Part shown: piece by piece, positions 1 through 5,807 of the stretch
Numbering within the stretch: the stretch's first letter is position 1
Layout of the letters: each line of letters starts with the position of its first letter
Source: an uncultured Sinobacteraceae bacterium
GTDB lineage: Bacteria; Pseudomonadota; Gammaproteobacteria; Steroidobacterales; Steroidobacteraceae
DNA: 9,027 bases
Assembly (NCBI GenBank): GCA_937902995.1
Contig: CALEKY010000057.1
Location: 1-9,027 of the forward strand
Direction: 5' to 3'
Position numbers and translations under genes: made by a program
Notes under the pieces: model-generated
Seen by the model: only the letters and a program-made list of their open reading frames with translations
The model's database searches: none
What the model was told of the DNA's origin: nothing

Positions 1-1509
1 AGCGGCGGTTGCACCGAATCGGAATCCTTGAGCGTTGCCGGACTGAGCGTGCCGCTCATCGGTTACTTGAAGCCGCCGCATCGTAAGGACGATCAGTTGT
101 TCGGCGAGGCCATCGCGTTGAGCGCCGACGGCAATACCTTGGTCGTGGGCGCGCCGTATGAGGACAGTGGTGCAACGGGTGTCGGCGGCAATCCGGTCGA
201 CGATTGCGATGCAGAGACACCGACGAACTGCTCGCCGGATTCGGGTGCCGTGTTCATCTATACGCGAACCGGTTCGACGTGGTCTGCGCCGGTTTACATC
301 AAGGCAACCAACGTAGGTACGACGAACGCCTTCGACTATTTCGGCTCGAGCGTCGCGCTCAGCGCAGACGGTAACGTCCTCGCCGTCGGGGCGCCGTACG
401 AAGACAGCTCTTCGCCAGGGACAGCGAACGAGGGAGCATCCTCTGCCGGTGCCGTGTACGTGTACACGCGCGGAGAGGATGGCAACTGGTCGGGCCCGCA
501 GTACCTGAAGGCATCGAATCCTGGCGAATTCGACTACTTCGGAACCAGTGTGGCGTTGAGCGGTGACGGAACCGTGCTCGCGGTCGGCGCGACGGGCGAA
601 GCCAGCAGTGCGACAGGCATCGGTGGCATTGCCAATGACGACGCGCCCTGGGCGGGCGCCGTTTATGTGTTTACGCGCTCCGGTTCGACGTGGTCAGGTC
701 CGGTCTATGTGAAAGCTTCGAATACCCATCCATATGCATGGTTCGGATATTCGTTGGCGCTGAATGCAGACGGAACGACGCTCGCAGTGGGGGCGACCGA
801 TGAGGACAGCGGGGCAACGGGCATCGGCGGTAACCAAGTTCCGGATTGCGGCGTGCTGGGCCCGACGAATTGCGCTTTGAGTTCCGGAGCCGTTTATGTT
901 TATTCCCGCAACGGCGCGACGTGGTCTTCGACTCCGGTGTACATCAAGGCACCGCAAGCCGAGAACTTCAGCAATTTCGGCTGGTCGCTCAGTCTGAGCG
1001 ATGACGGAAATCTTCTCGCAGTCACTCAGCCTTGGGGGGACAACGGAGGTGCCGTTCACTCCTACGTGCGTTCCAACGGCACCTGGAGCTTGTTCGCTTC
1101 CATTACGTCGCCGAGCGAAGATACGTATACGGAATTCGGCAGAGCCGTTGCGCTCAGCCGCGACGGCAACACGCTGGCCGTGGGTGCGTCGTGGGACAGC
1201 ACTCCTACCGCGCATATCGGCGCTGAAACGGATGCACCGATCGCTTACTCAGGCAACGTATATGTCTACAAGAGATCGGCCACGGAATGGTCTGCGCCGA
1301 CGTATGTGAAGGCGCCGAATCCGACCTCCGACGTCGGATTCGGAATGCAGGTTGCATTGAGCGCGGACGGTTTGACGATGGTTGTGGGCGCACCCTGGGA
1401 GGACAGCGCAGCAACCGGGTTGAACGGCGATCAGTTCAACGATTGCGATCCGATCAACGGCACCGGCAGCAACTGTGCAAGTAACTCCGGGGCCGTCTAC
1501 ATTTATTGA
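1..1509 (+). CDS. FG-GAP / integrin-alpha-like beta-propeller protein, 5'-truncated
   Basis: The frame is open from the first base, so the N-terminus lies outside the window; a TTG at 28 is in frame but lies inside the reading frame and is not a credible start. Counting codons from base 1 (502 residues), seven repeats are visible. Each has an FG followed by a [VIL]xLSxDGxxLAVGA strand and a GAVYVYTRxGxxWSxPxYxKA strand; the FG phenylalanines are at 34, 114, 180, 248, 326, 379 and 447. The chain stops right after the GAVYIY strand of repeat 7, while residues before repeat 1 supply the xYLKP strand. This is the strand-swap closure expected of a complete seven-blade propeller. Cysteine pairs sit in the long loops of blades 1 (69/77), 4 (283/291) and 7 (482/492). 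The first residues (SGGCTESESLSV) resemble the end of an Ig/FN3-like strand. A secreted or surface adhesion or binding role is inferred from the family; the ligand is unknown. Confidence 0.88.
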   Translation, partial: SGGCTESESLSVAGLSVPLIGYLKPPHRKDDQLFGEAIALSADGNTLVVGAPYEDSGATGVGGNPVDDCDAETPTNCSPDSGAVFIYTRTGSTWSAPVYIKATNVGTTNAFDYFGSSVALSADGNVLAVGAPYEDSSSPGTANEGASSAGAVYVYTRGEDGNWSGPQYLKASNPGEFDYFGTSVALSGDGTVLAVGATGEASSATGIGGIANDDAPWAGAVYVFTRSGSTWSGPVYVKASNTHPYAWFGYSLALNADGTTLAVGATDEDSGATGIGGNQVPDCGVLGPTNCALSSGAVYVYSRNGATWSSTPVYIKAPQAENFSNFGWSLSLSDDGNLLAVTQPWGDNGGAVHSYVRSNGTWSLFASITSPSEDTYTEFGRAVALSRDGNTLAVGASWDSTPTAHIGAETDAPIAYSGNVYVYKRSATEWSAPTYVKAPNPTSDVGFGMQVALSADGLTMVVGAPWEDSAATGLNGDQFNDCDPINGTGSNCASNSGAVYIY

Positions 1510-1520
1510 TACGGACAAAT

Positions 1521-1551
1521 CGGCTCGATCGGCGACTTGCCGGTCGAGCCG
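1521..1551. terminator. Hairpin between convergent genes, likely bidirectional terminator
   Basis: A 13-bp stem (1521-1533 with 1539-1551, one G-U pair at 1529/1543) closes a 5-base loop GACTT. It begins 12 bases after the propeller gene stop and abuts the stop codon of the convergent flippase gene (1552-1554). No clear U-tract follows on the plus strand; on the minus strand a short T-rich stretch (ATTTGT) follows. Termination in both directions is inferred from position and stem strength. Confidence 0.7.
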
Positions 1552-2877
1552 TCAGTCGAAGGGGAGGTAGCTCACCGCTCCTCCAGCGGCAATCGCGAGG
1601 ACGACGCACAGACCGATGAGCCCGGTTTCTCGCACAGTCCCGCCCATCTGCTTGCGCGATTGCAGAATCCAGAAGAACGAACCGATCGTGCTGCATTGAG
1701 TGAGCGCGAAAGCGATCGCCGTACCGAACATCCCCAGCCAGGGAATCAATCCGATATTCAGGCCGAGATTGAGCGTCGTTTGTACGGTCAGAATCCTCAG
1801 CCTTGCCGCGTGAAGATCGGCGACGATCATCATGCGCTCGAGATATTCGCTGATGGCCACGAGCACCATGATTCCTGCGAGCGCTTTGAGTACCGGTACC
1901 GCCGGTGCGAACTCCTCGCCGAGCAGCGGACCGATGAACAGCGGCACGATCCAGAACAAGGTCAACGCCATTAATGCGCCGCAGAGCACCGTTCCATGCA
2001 GTACGTGTCTTGCAGTGGTGCGAAATTCATCCGAGCGCTGGACGAAGGCGCGGACGAGCAGCGGAAAACCCGCCCACGGTACGAGCGCCAGTACCGTCCA
2101 GCCGACTTCCATGAACTTGAACGCGCTCGAGAACAGTCCGGCCGTACGCTCGCCGAGCATGAGAAACAAGACGAGTATGCCCGTGCGGCCGTAAACGCTG
2201 GAAAGAAGATTCGCGCCGGCGAACGACCAAATCGGTCTTATGGCACTCAAGTCGTGTTTGAGGGAGGTGCCGCCGAGGGCCAGGCCGCCGTGTTTGACCG
2301 CACTACTCAGTGCCAAGACCAACAGACCCAATGCGAATAGCGGCAATCCCGCCACCGCTCTGGTGAGCGAGGGCATTGCGCTGTGTTGAGTCACGAGAAC
2401 CGCAAAGAGTAGGGCGCCTGACCGGGCCGCGATTTCGCCGATGGTCTGAACGGCGAGATGGCCGGCAACGAAAGCGGGGATGAAAAGCGTGCGAGCTGCA
2501 GCGAACGCGAGTTGATAGAGCAGTAGCAATGCGAGCAATACCGGGTTCGCATCGAGCAGGGTGGGGCTCAACAGCGCCAACACTGCACAACCGAGCAAGG
2601 CGAATACGGTTTGTACTTTGAGTAAGCGGCCGATCAGCCGCGGACCGCCGACTGGATCGCGTGAGAGCTCGCGAACTCCGTATTCCTCGACGCCCAAGGC
2701 GACCAGCTCGTACAGGATCGTCGCAATGGCGAAATTGAATGCGTAAGCGCCCGCGCCTTCCGGTCCGAAGGCGCGAGCGAGTACGACGAAGAGCGCAAAG
2801 GCGAGCGCATCGCTGATCGCCCGTCCGCCCATGAGCCAGGCTGCCCTGCCGAAGGTTCGGAAAATCGAGTTGGCCAG
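1552..2877 (-). CDS. MOP-superfamily (Wzx-like) oligosaccharide flippase / polysaccharide biosynthesis membrane protein
   Basis: The product is very hydrophobic, with about 12 likely membrane segments. The N-terminal half has the LARAFGPEGAGAYAFNFA stretch followed by GVEEYGVRELSRD, typical of PST/Wzx lipid-linked oligosaccharide flippases, which move undecaprenyl-linked sugars across the inner membrane. The first ATG (2832-2830) would remove the usual start of helix 1 and has no well-placed Shine-Dalgarno. In frame upstream the protein continues as ANSIFRTFGRAAWL, a normal Wzx N-terminus, and an AGGAG (minus strand 2890-2886) lies 8 bases before a CTG at 2877-2875. No ATG, GTG or TTG exists before the in-frame stop at 2898-2896. 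I therefore choose CTG (441 aa); the conservative alternative is 1552-2832 (426 aa). The gene is divergent from the AsnB-like ligase gene. Substrate unknown; a small-molecule exporter of the same superfamily is possible. Confidence 0.85.
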   Translation of the reverse strand: MANSIFRTFGRAAWLMGGRAISDALAFALFVVLARAFGPEGAGAYAFNFAIATILYELVALGVEEYGVRELSRDPVGGPRLIGRLLKVQTVFALLGCAVLALLSPTLLDANPVLLALLLLYQLAFAAARTLFIPAFVAGHLAVQTIGEIAARSGALLFAVLVTQHSAMPSLTRAVAGLPLFALGLLVLALSSAVKHGGLALGGTSLKHDLSAIRPIWSFAGANLLSSVYGRTGILVLFLMLGERTAGLFSSAFKFMEVGWTVLALVPWAGFPLLVRAFVQRSDEFRTTARHVLHGTVLCGALMALTLFWIVPLFIGPLLGEEFAPAVPVLKALAGIMVLVAISEYLERMMIVADLHAARLRILTVQTTLNLGLNIGLIPWLGMFGTAIAFALTQCSTIGSFFWILQSRKQMGGTVRETGLIGLCVVLAIAAGGAVSYLPFD

Positions 2878-2971
2878 AAGTGCTACTCCTATCCGTTAGA
2901 GGAACTTCATAGCAGCTTGGACGTTGTCAGAAGTTGCTCACATGGGTGTGGCAAGAGTCCTGACGCAGTGC

Positions 2972-2994
2972 GGCGAAGGCTCGGTGCCTTCGTC
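2972..2994. other. Hairpin in the leader upstream of the AsnB-like gene
   Basis: The sequence GGCGAAGGC-TCGGT-GCCTTCGTC forms a 9-bp stem with one G-U pair and a 5-base loop. There is no U-tract after it. It lies 234 bases before the ligase start codon and could be leader structure or chance; function unknown. Confidence 0.4.
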
Positions 2995-3217
2995 TGGCAG
3001 CGAACATGAGATCGAGAACGATCATCTGGCCTCGATTCTTCGTTTTTGTCGATGGACTCCAAGCCCATTGGCGCGCTCAGCATCGTTTCCATCATTCCCT
3101 CCCCGGCGCACACAACGCACGAAAGTCGCGAAAGGATCGATCTGCGCATCTCCAATCTCGCGACCACGCTCTCCTTGCGGAGGAGAGTCGGGCTGGGTTC
3201 TTCAAATCGGCGCAGTC

Positions 3218-3222
3218 GGTGA
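3218..3222 (+). promoter_or_regulatory. Weak ribosome binding site fixing the ligase start
   Basis: GGTGA lies 6 bases before ATG 3229. An in-frame TGA at 3220-3222 overlaps it, so translation cannot begin further upstream in this frame. This makes the N-terminal MGGI sequence of the ligase genuine rather than the result of a wrong start. Confidence 0.55.
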
Positions 3223-3228
3223 CGTGAC

Positions 3229-4962
3229 ATGGGCGGCATCGTCGGCTTGATAGGCGAAGGTTCGCTGAACGAAGTGCGTGCAATGGCGCAGATGCTGTCG
3301 CATCGCGGCGCGGGTTTACGCACCTGGAGTCCAGCACACAACGTGTACTTCGCGGCGCGAGGTGCAGAGGGAACACACGGCGACAACTTCGCTGCCGATG
3401 CCCAGCTCGATGAGCTGTCGTGTGCGGAGCTTGCCGAGATTCTCGAACGAGATGTCTTCGGTCTGGCGAAAGTGATCGGGTACTTCGCGGTTGCGCAGTA
3501 CGATCGCCACGGCCGCGTCGTGCTCGCGTGCGATACCTCCGGATTCAAGTCGCTCTACTACGCCGTCTTGCCGACTCGCATTGCATTTGCGAGCGAATAC
3601 AAGGCGCTGCTGGTGCTCGAAGACTTTCGCCCGGCGCTGGATCCAGAAGCTGCGCAGCACTATCTCGCCGCGCGCTCGTGCCGCATGGATCTGCCATTGA
3701 TGCAGGGTGTGCGGACGGTTTCCTCGGGCACCGCGGTAATCGTGCATCCAGGCGGGATCACGGAACGAGTCGTGTACTGGCCGACTGAGCGTCGGATCGA
3801 GGCGCGTTCGGCCGAAGAGTATGCGCTTCAAGTTCGTGCGACGCTGACGCGTAACGTCGAACGACAATCGAAACCTTTCGATCGGGCAGCGATCACATTG
3901 AGCGGAGGGTTGGACTCGGCGTGCGTCGTCGCGTTGCTTCGCGCCGTCAGGCCGGAGCTCAAGCTGTATTCGCATACGATCGGTTCATGTCCTGACGATC
4001 CGGAGCTGATCGGCGGTCGCGAGCTCGCCGAAATCTTCGGGACCGAACATCGCGAGACGATCTTCGATCCGGCGACCATCGCAGAGCATCTGCCGCAGCT
4101 CGTGTGGCTGATGGAGGATTGTGCGGGACGGGAAGAGTCGATCTTGCAGCATTTGGTGCTTCAAGAAGCAGGACGTTCGGCGCCGGTCGTGTTCGGCGGC
4201 TACGGCTCGGACATGTTGTTCTGCGGCATGCCGCGGTATCGGTTGATCCGGCTCAAAGAGCTTTTCCCGTGGCTCGCGCGTCCGCTGAGCGAGATTTTTC
4301 ATCTGACGCAGATGGGCGCGCCGCCGACGACGTTGCTCGGAAGGATCGGCGAACGTGTGATCTTCCGCGACGGCAGCGTTCCGCCGCCCATCGTGAACGG
4401 TGCCAGCGCGCCCGTACTTCACGAGCTGCCTTCGCTCGATGAGTACGTCGCCGAACAGATCTGCGAGGCCCAGGATTGCGGTTACATCGAACCGACGCTG
4501 GAGCTTGGCGGCACGCAGTTTCGCGATCCTTTCCAAACGACGGAGATCATGGACTTGGCGCTCAAGATGCCGGGGCGGCTGAACGTCGGCCTCCGGCAGC
4601 AGAAACGTGTGTTGCGTTTGGCGATGAGGGATTTATTGCCTGCGCGTGTCCGAGCAAGAGGCAAATCGCTCCAGCGCATCAAGCACGAATTGCTGGTCAG
4701 CGAAGTCTTGGATTCGATGGCGGAAACGCTGCTCGATAAAGGATCCGTCGCGCGCCGGAACTTGATCGATCCGGACTACATCGCCGCGGTTCGTCGCCGC
4801 CCGGCGCGAAAGCCGTACCCGCGAGAGCAGCTTTATCGACTCTGGACGCTCGTGTGTTTGGAGCTTTGGCAGCGTCGATTCATCGACAAGGACTTCCGCA
4901 TTGCCGCGGTTGCAGAAGAACCTCCAACGCAAGCCGACATTGCCATCGCTCGGACGGCATAA
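3229..4962 (+). CDS. Asparagine-synthetase-family ATP-dependent amide ligase, glutaminase-dead, beta-lactam-synthetase-like motif
   Basis: The 577-aa product has the two-domain AsnB layout. Residues 1 to about 185 are a class II amidotransferase (Ntn) fold: HRG at 25-27, DTSGFKSLYY at 102-111 and FASEYKALL at 120-128 match AsnB family motifs. The rest is the ATP-pyrophosphatase synthetase domain, with the PP-loop SGGLDS at 225-230 and a KRVLRLAM segment (Lys459) matching the conserved catalytic lysine region. Two features are odd. The N-terminus is MGGI, so the Cys2 nucleophile that hydrolyses glutamine is Gly, and the NGEIYN glutamine-pocket motif is absent. The usual GEG/GDG-[SG]DE motif is GYGSDMLFCGM (324-334), with Tyr325 where beta-lactam and carbapenam synthetases have their catalytic Tyr. 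It probably adenylates a carboxylate and closes an amide using ammonia or an amine, possibly within the molecule. The product is unknown. Its neighbour, the divergent flippase, hints at envelope or export chemistry. Confidence 0.87.
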   Translation: MGGIVGLIGEGSLNEVRAMAQMLSHRGAGLRTWSPAHNVYFAARGAEGTHGDNFAADAQLDELSCAELAEILERDVFGLAKVIGYFAVAQYDRHGRVVLACDTSGFKSLYYAVLPTRIAFASEYKALLVLEDFRPALDPEAAQHYLAARSCRMDLPLMQGVRTVSSGTAVIVHPGGITERVVYWPTERRIEARSAEEYALQVRATLTRNVERQSKPFDRAAITLSGGLDSACVVALLRAVRPELKLYSHTIGSCPDDPELIGGRELAEIFGTEHRETIFDPATIAEHLPQLVWLMEDCAGREESILQHLVLQEAGRSAPVVFGGYGSDMLFCGMPRYRLIRLKELFPWLARPLSEIFHLTQMGAPPTTLLGRIGERVIFRDGSVPPPIVNGASAPVLHELPSLDEYVAEQICEAQDCGYIEPTLELGGTQFRDPFQTTEIMDLALKMPGRLNVGLRQQKRVLRLAMRDLLPARVRARGKSLQRIKHELLVSEVLDSMAETLLDKGSVARRNLIDPDYIAAVRRRPARKPYPREQLYRLWTLVCLELWQRRFIDKDFRIAAVAEEPPTQADIAIARTA

Positions 4963-5019
4963 CGCAAGCCTCGGCCGACTGACATTCCATTGAAGCAAGA
5001 AGATGCCGCCAAGCTGCTG

Positions 5020-5087
5020 TACTCGTGAAGGACGCACGCACAGGTGTCGGATCGCACCACGGAGAAGAGACTCGAGCGTCCTGAGTA
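5020..5087. other. Long-loop inverted repeat between convergent genes
   Basis: TACTC (5020-5024) and AGGACGC (5029-5035), separated by a 4-base bulge, are complementary to GCGTCCT-GAGTA (5076-5087), with about 40 bases between the arms. The right arm abuts the CGNR gene stop codon (5088-5090). It may act as a terminator-like structure for the convergent ligase and regulator genes, but there is no U-tract and the loop is long. The rest of 4963-5087 shows nothing else. Confidence 0.35.
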
Positions 5088-5678
5088 TCACTTCCGTTGA
5101 CGTTCCCGGAAGGCGGCGACTTTCGCTCGATTCCCGCATGTCGCCGGGCTGCAAAACATCCGGCGATGCGCTTTCGTTCGATCCAAGAACCACAAAGTGC
5201 AATCTGAGCCCGCGCACGACTTGAAAAGCGCCGGATCTTCCTCGGAAACGAGTTTGGCGATCTGTTCGGCGAGCAAAGCGAGCAAATCTTTCGCGGATTC
5301 CAACTGCGGCCGTTCGACGATGTGCAGACCGTCACTCGTGCGAACGACCTCCTGACGCGTTACTCGGTGGGAGAGGTGCCGATTCAGCGTTTCGATCTCC
5401 ATGGCATAGGCGCGTGTGGGGGCCGAACGCCAACGTGCCAACCAGGTACGTGCCCAATCGCGTAGCTCGCGTGCCTCGCTTGCTGCCGTATCGAGCCCGC
5501 GCGCTCCAAGCTTGCGCTGCAGCCTCGCTGCCTGGTTTGTATCCAAGAGCCCGGCCGCCTGAAGCCATTCGAGAAAGTCTTTGCCGTTGCCGATCGTCTC
5601 GATCTTCCGACCTTCCGGCCCGTAGACGGTGTTGAGAAAGTCCACGGCAGGGTGGCTCCCTACGAAAACATGACTCAT
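5088..5678 (-). CDS. CGNR zinc-finger / ABATE-domain transcriptional regulator
   Basis: The 196-aa product opens with MSHVFVGSHPAVDFLNT, the typical start of the ABATE (formerly DUF1470) domain. It ends with a CGNR zinc finger: Cys155, Cys160, Cys176 and Cys181, with CGNR at 181-184 followed by basic residues. Proteins of this family are predicted DNA-binding stress or metabolite regulators. I chose the ATG at 5678 because GGAG lies 8 bases upstream of it. A further in-frame ATG at 5717 has no ribosome binding site and lies upstream of the predicted transcription start (promoter -10 at 5706-5711). The gene is divergent from the exported hydrolase, with a dyad-symmetric operator between them, so it probably regulates itself and the hydrolase; the ligand is unknown. 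Family assignment is firm; the regulatory target is inferred. Confidence 0.88.
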   Translation of the reverse strand: MSHVFVGSHPAVDFLNTVYGPEGRKIETIGNGKDFLEWLQAAGLLDTNQAARLQRKLGARGLDTAASEARELRDWARTWLARWRSAPTRAYAMEIETLNRHLSHRVTRQEVVRTSDGLHIVERPQLESAKDLLALLAEQIAKLVSEEDPALFKSCAGSDCTLWFLDRTKAHRRMFCSPATCGNRAKVAAFRERQRK

Positions 5679-5705
5679 TTGCGACGCTCCGCTTGGGTGC
5701 GGTTC

Positions 5706-5734
5706 ATTGTAACCCATTAAATGCTTATTGACAC
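5706..5734 (-). promoter_or_regulatory. Predicted promoter of the CGNR regulator gene
   Basis: Reading the minus strand, GTGTCA (5734-5729, 4 of 6 to the sigma-70 -35 consensus) is followed after 17 bases by TACAAT (5711-5706, 5 of 6 to the -10 consensus). Transcription would start near 5699, about 20 bases before the chosen ATG at 5678. The -10 overlaps the outer left operator half-site and the -35 overlaps the inner left one. Confidence 0.6.
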
Positions 5735-5781
5735 GTTACGGCGATATGCGTAACGTGAAAAGCGAAAGAATGAAGGTTACA
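5708..5781. promoter_or_regulatory. Concentric double-dyad operator
   Basis: The inner dyad has perfect 9-bp arms, CACGTTACG (5732-5740) and CGTAACGTG (5749-5757), with an 8-base spacer. The outer dyad has perfect 7-bp arms, TGTAACC (5708-5714) and GGTTACA (5775-5781). Both are centred exactly between 5744 and 5745. All four half-sites share the core GTTAC/GTAAC. The inner dyad covers the space between the -35 and -10 of the hydrolase promoter. The most likely binder is the divergently encoded CGNR regulator, acting as a multimer; this is inference. Confidence 0.72.
5728..5756 (+). promoter_or_regulatory. Predicted promoter of the exported hydrolase gene
   Basis: A perfect -35 box TTGACA (5728-5733) is followed after 17 bases by TAACGT (5751-5756), which keeps the first T, second A and last T of the -10 consensus. 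Transcription would start near 5763. The -10 lies inside the inner right operator arm, an arrangement suited to repression. Confidence 0.6.
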
Positions 5782-5807
5782 GGCATTTCCCTGCCAGGAG
5801 TTCAGTC

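Larger units (their letters stand above)
2878..3228. other. Divergent intergenic region, no confident gene
   Basis: About 350 bases separate the starts of the flippase (-) and the AsnB-like ligase (+), so promoters for both should lie here; I found no convincing -35/-10 pair. Contents noted: an AGGAG for the flippase (minus strand 2890-2886); a hairpin at 2972-2994; a T-rich run near 3036-3049 after a weak inverted repeat (ATCGAG/CTCGAT); and two small plus-strand ORFs, 3006-3227 (73 aa) and 3052-3222 (56 aa). Neither ORF has a ribosome binding site or recognisable sequence. The region may be an untranslated leader. Confidence 0.6.

Noticed and set aside
1..12. SGGC as a lipoprotein lipobox
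   Set aside because: The position three before the Cys is Ser rather than the usual Leu/Val/Ile, no signal peptide is in view, and the segment fits an Ig/FN3-like strand better.
28..30. TTG as the start of the propeller gene
   Set aside because: The frame is open upstream to base 1 and the preceding residues look like the end of another beta-strand domain, so the gene is simply cut by the window edge.
694..1215. 173-aa minus-strand ORF inside the propeller gene
   Set aside because: It is an antisense shadow of a clear repeat protein, Arg-rich without domains.
3009..3050. Factor-independent terminator with T-run in the ligase leader
   Set aside because: The inverted repeat is only 6-7 bp with a 14-base loop and the T-run is interrupted, so it was noted but not called.
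2924..3250. 108-aa plus-strand ORF overlapping the ligase start
   Set aside because: It overlaps the ligase start in another frame, has Ser/Pro/Arg-rich content typical of a shadow frame, and no ribosome binding site.
2907..3548. 213-aa minus-strand ORF
   Set aside because: More than half lies antisense to the ligase gene, its composition is Ser/Arg/Pro-rich, and no family is recognisable.
3229..4962. Lasso-peptide cyclase
   Set aside because: Lasso cyclases are also AsnB homologues, but no transglutaminase-like leader protease, RRE protein or convincing precursor peptide lies nearby, and the GYGSD motif fits beta-lactam synthetase better.
5676..5717. Upstream ATG (5717) as the CGNR start
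   Set aside because: It has no Shine-Dalgarno and would lie upstream of the predicted transcription start; the inner ATG at 5678 has GGAG 8 bases away and gives the family's normal N-terminus.
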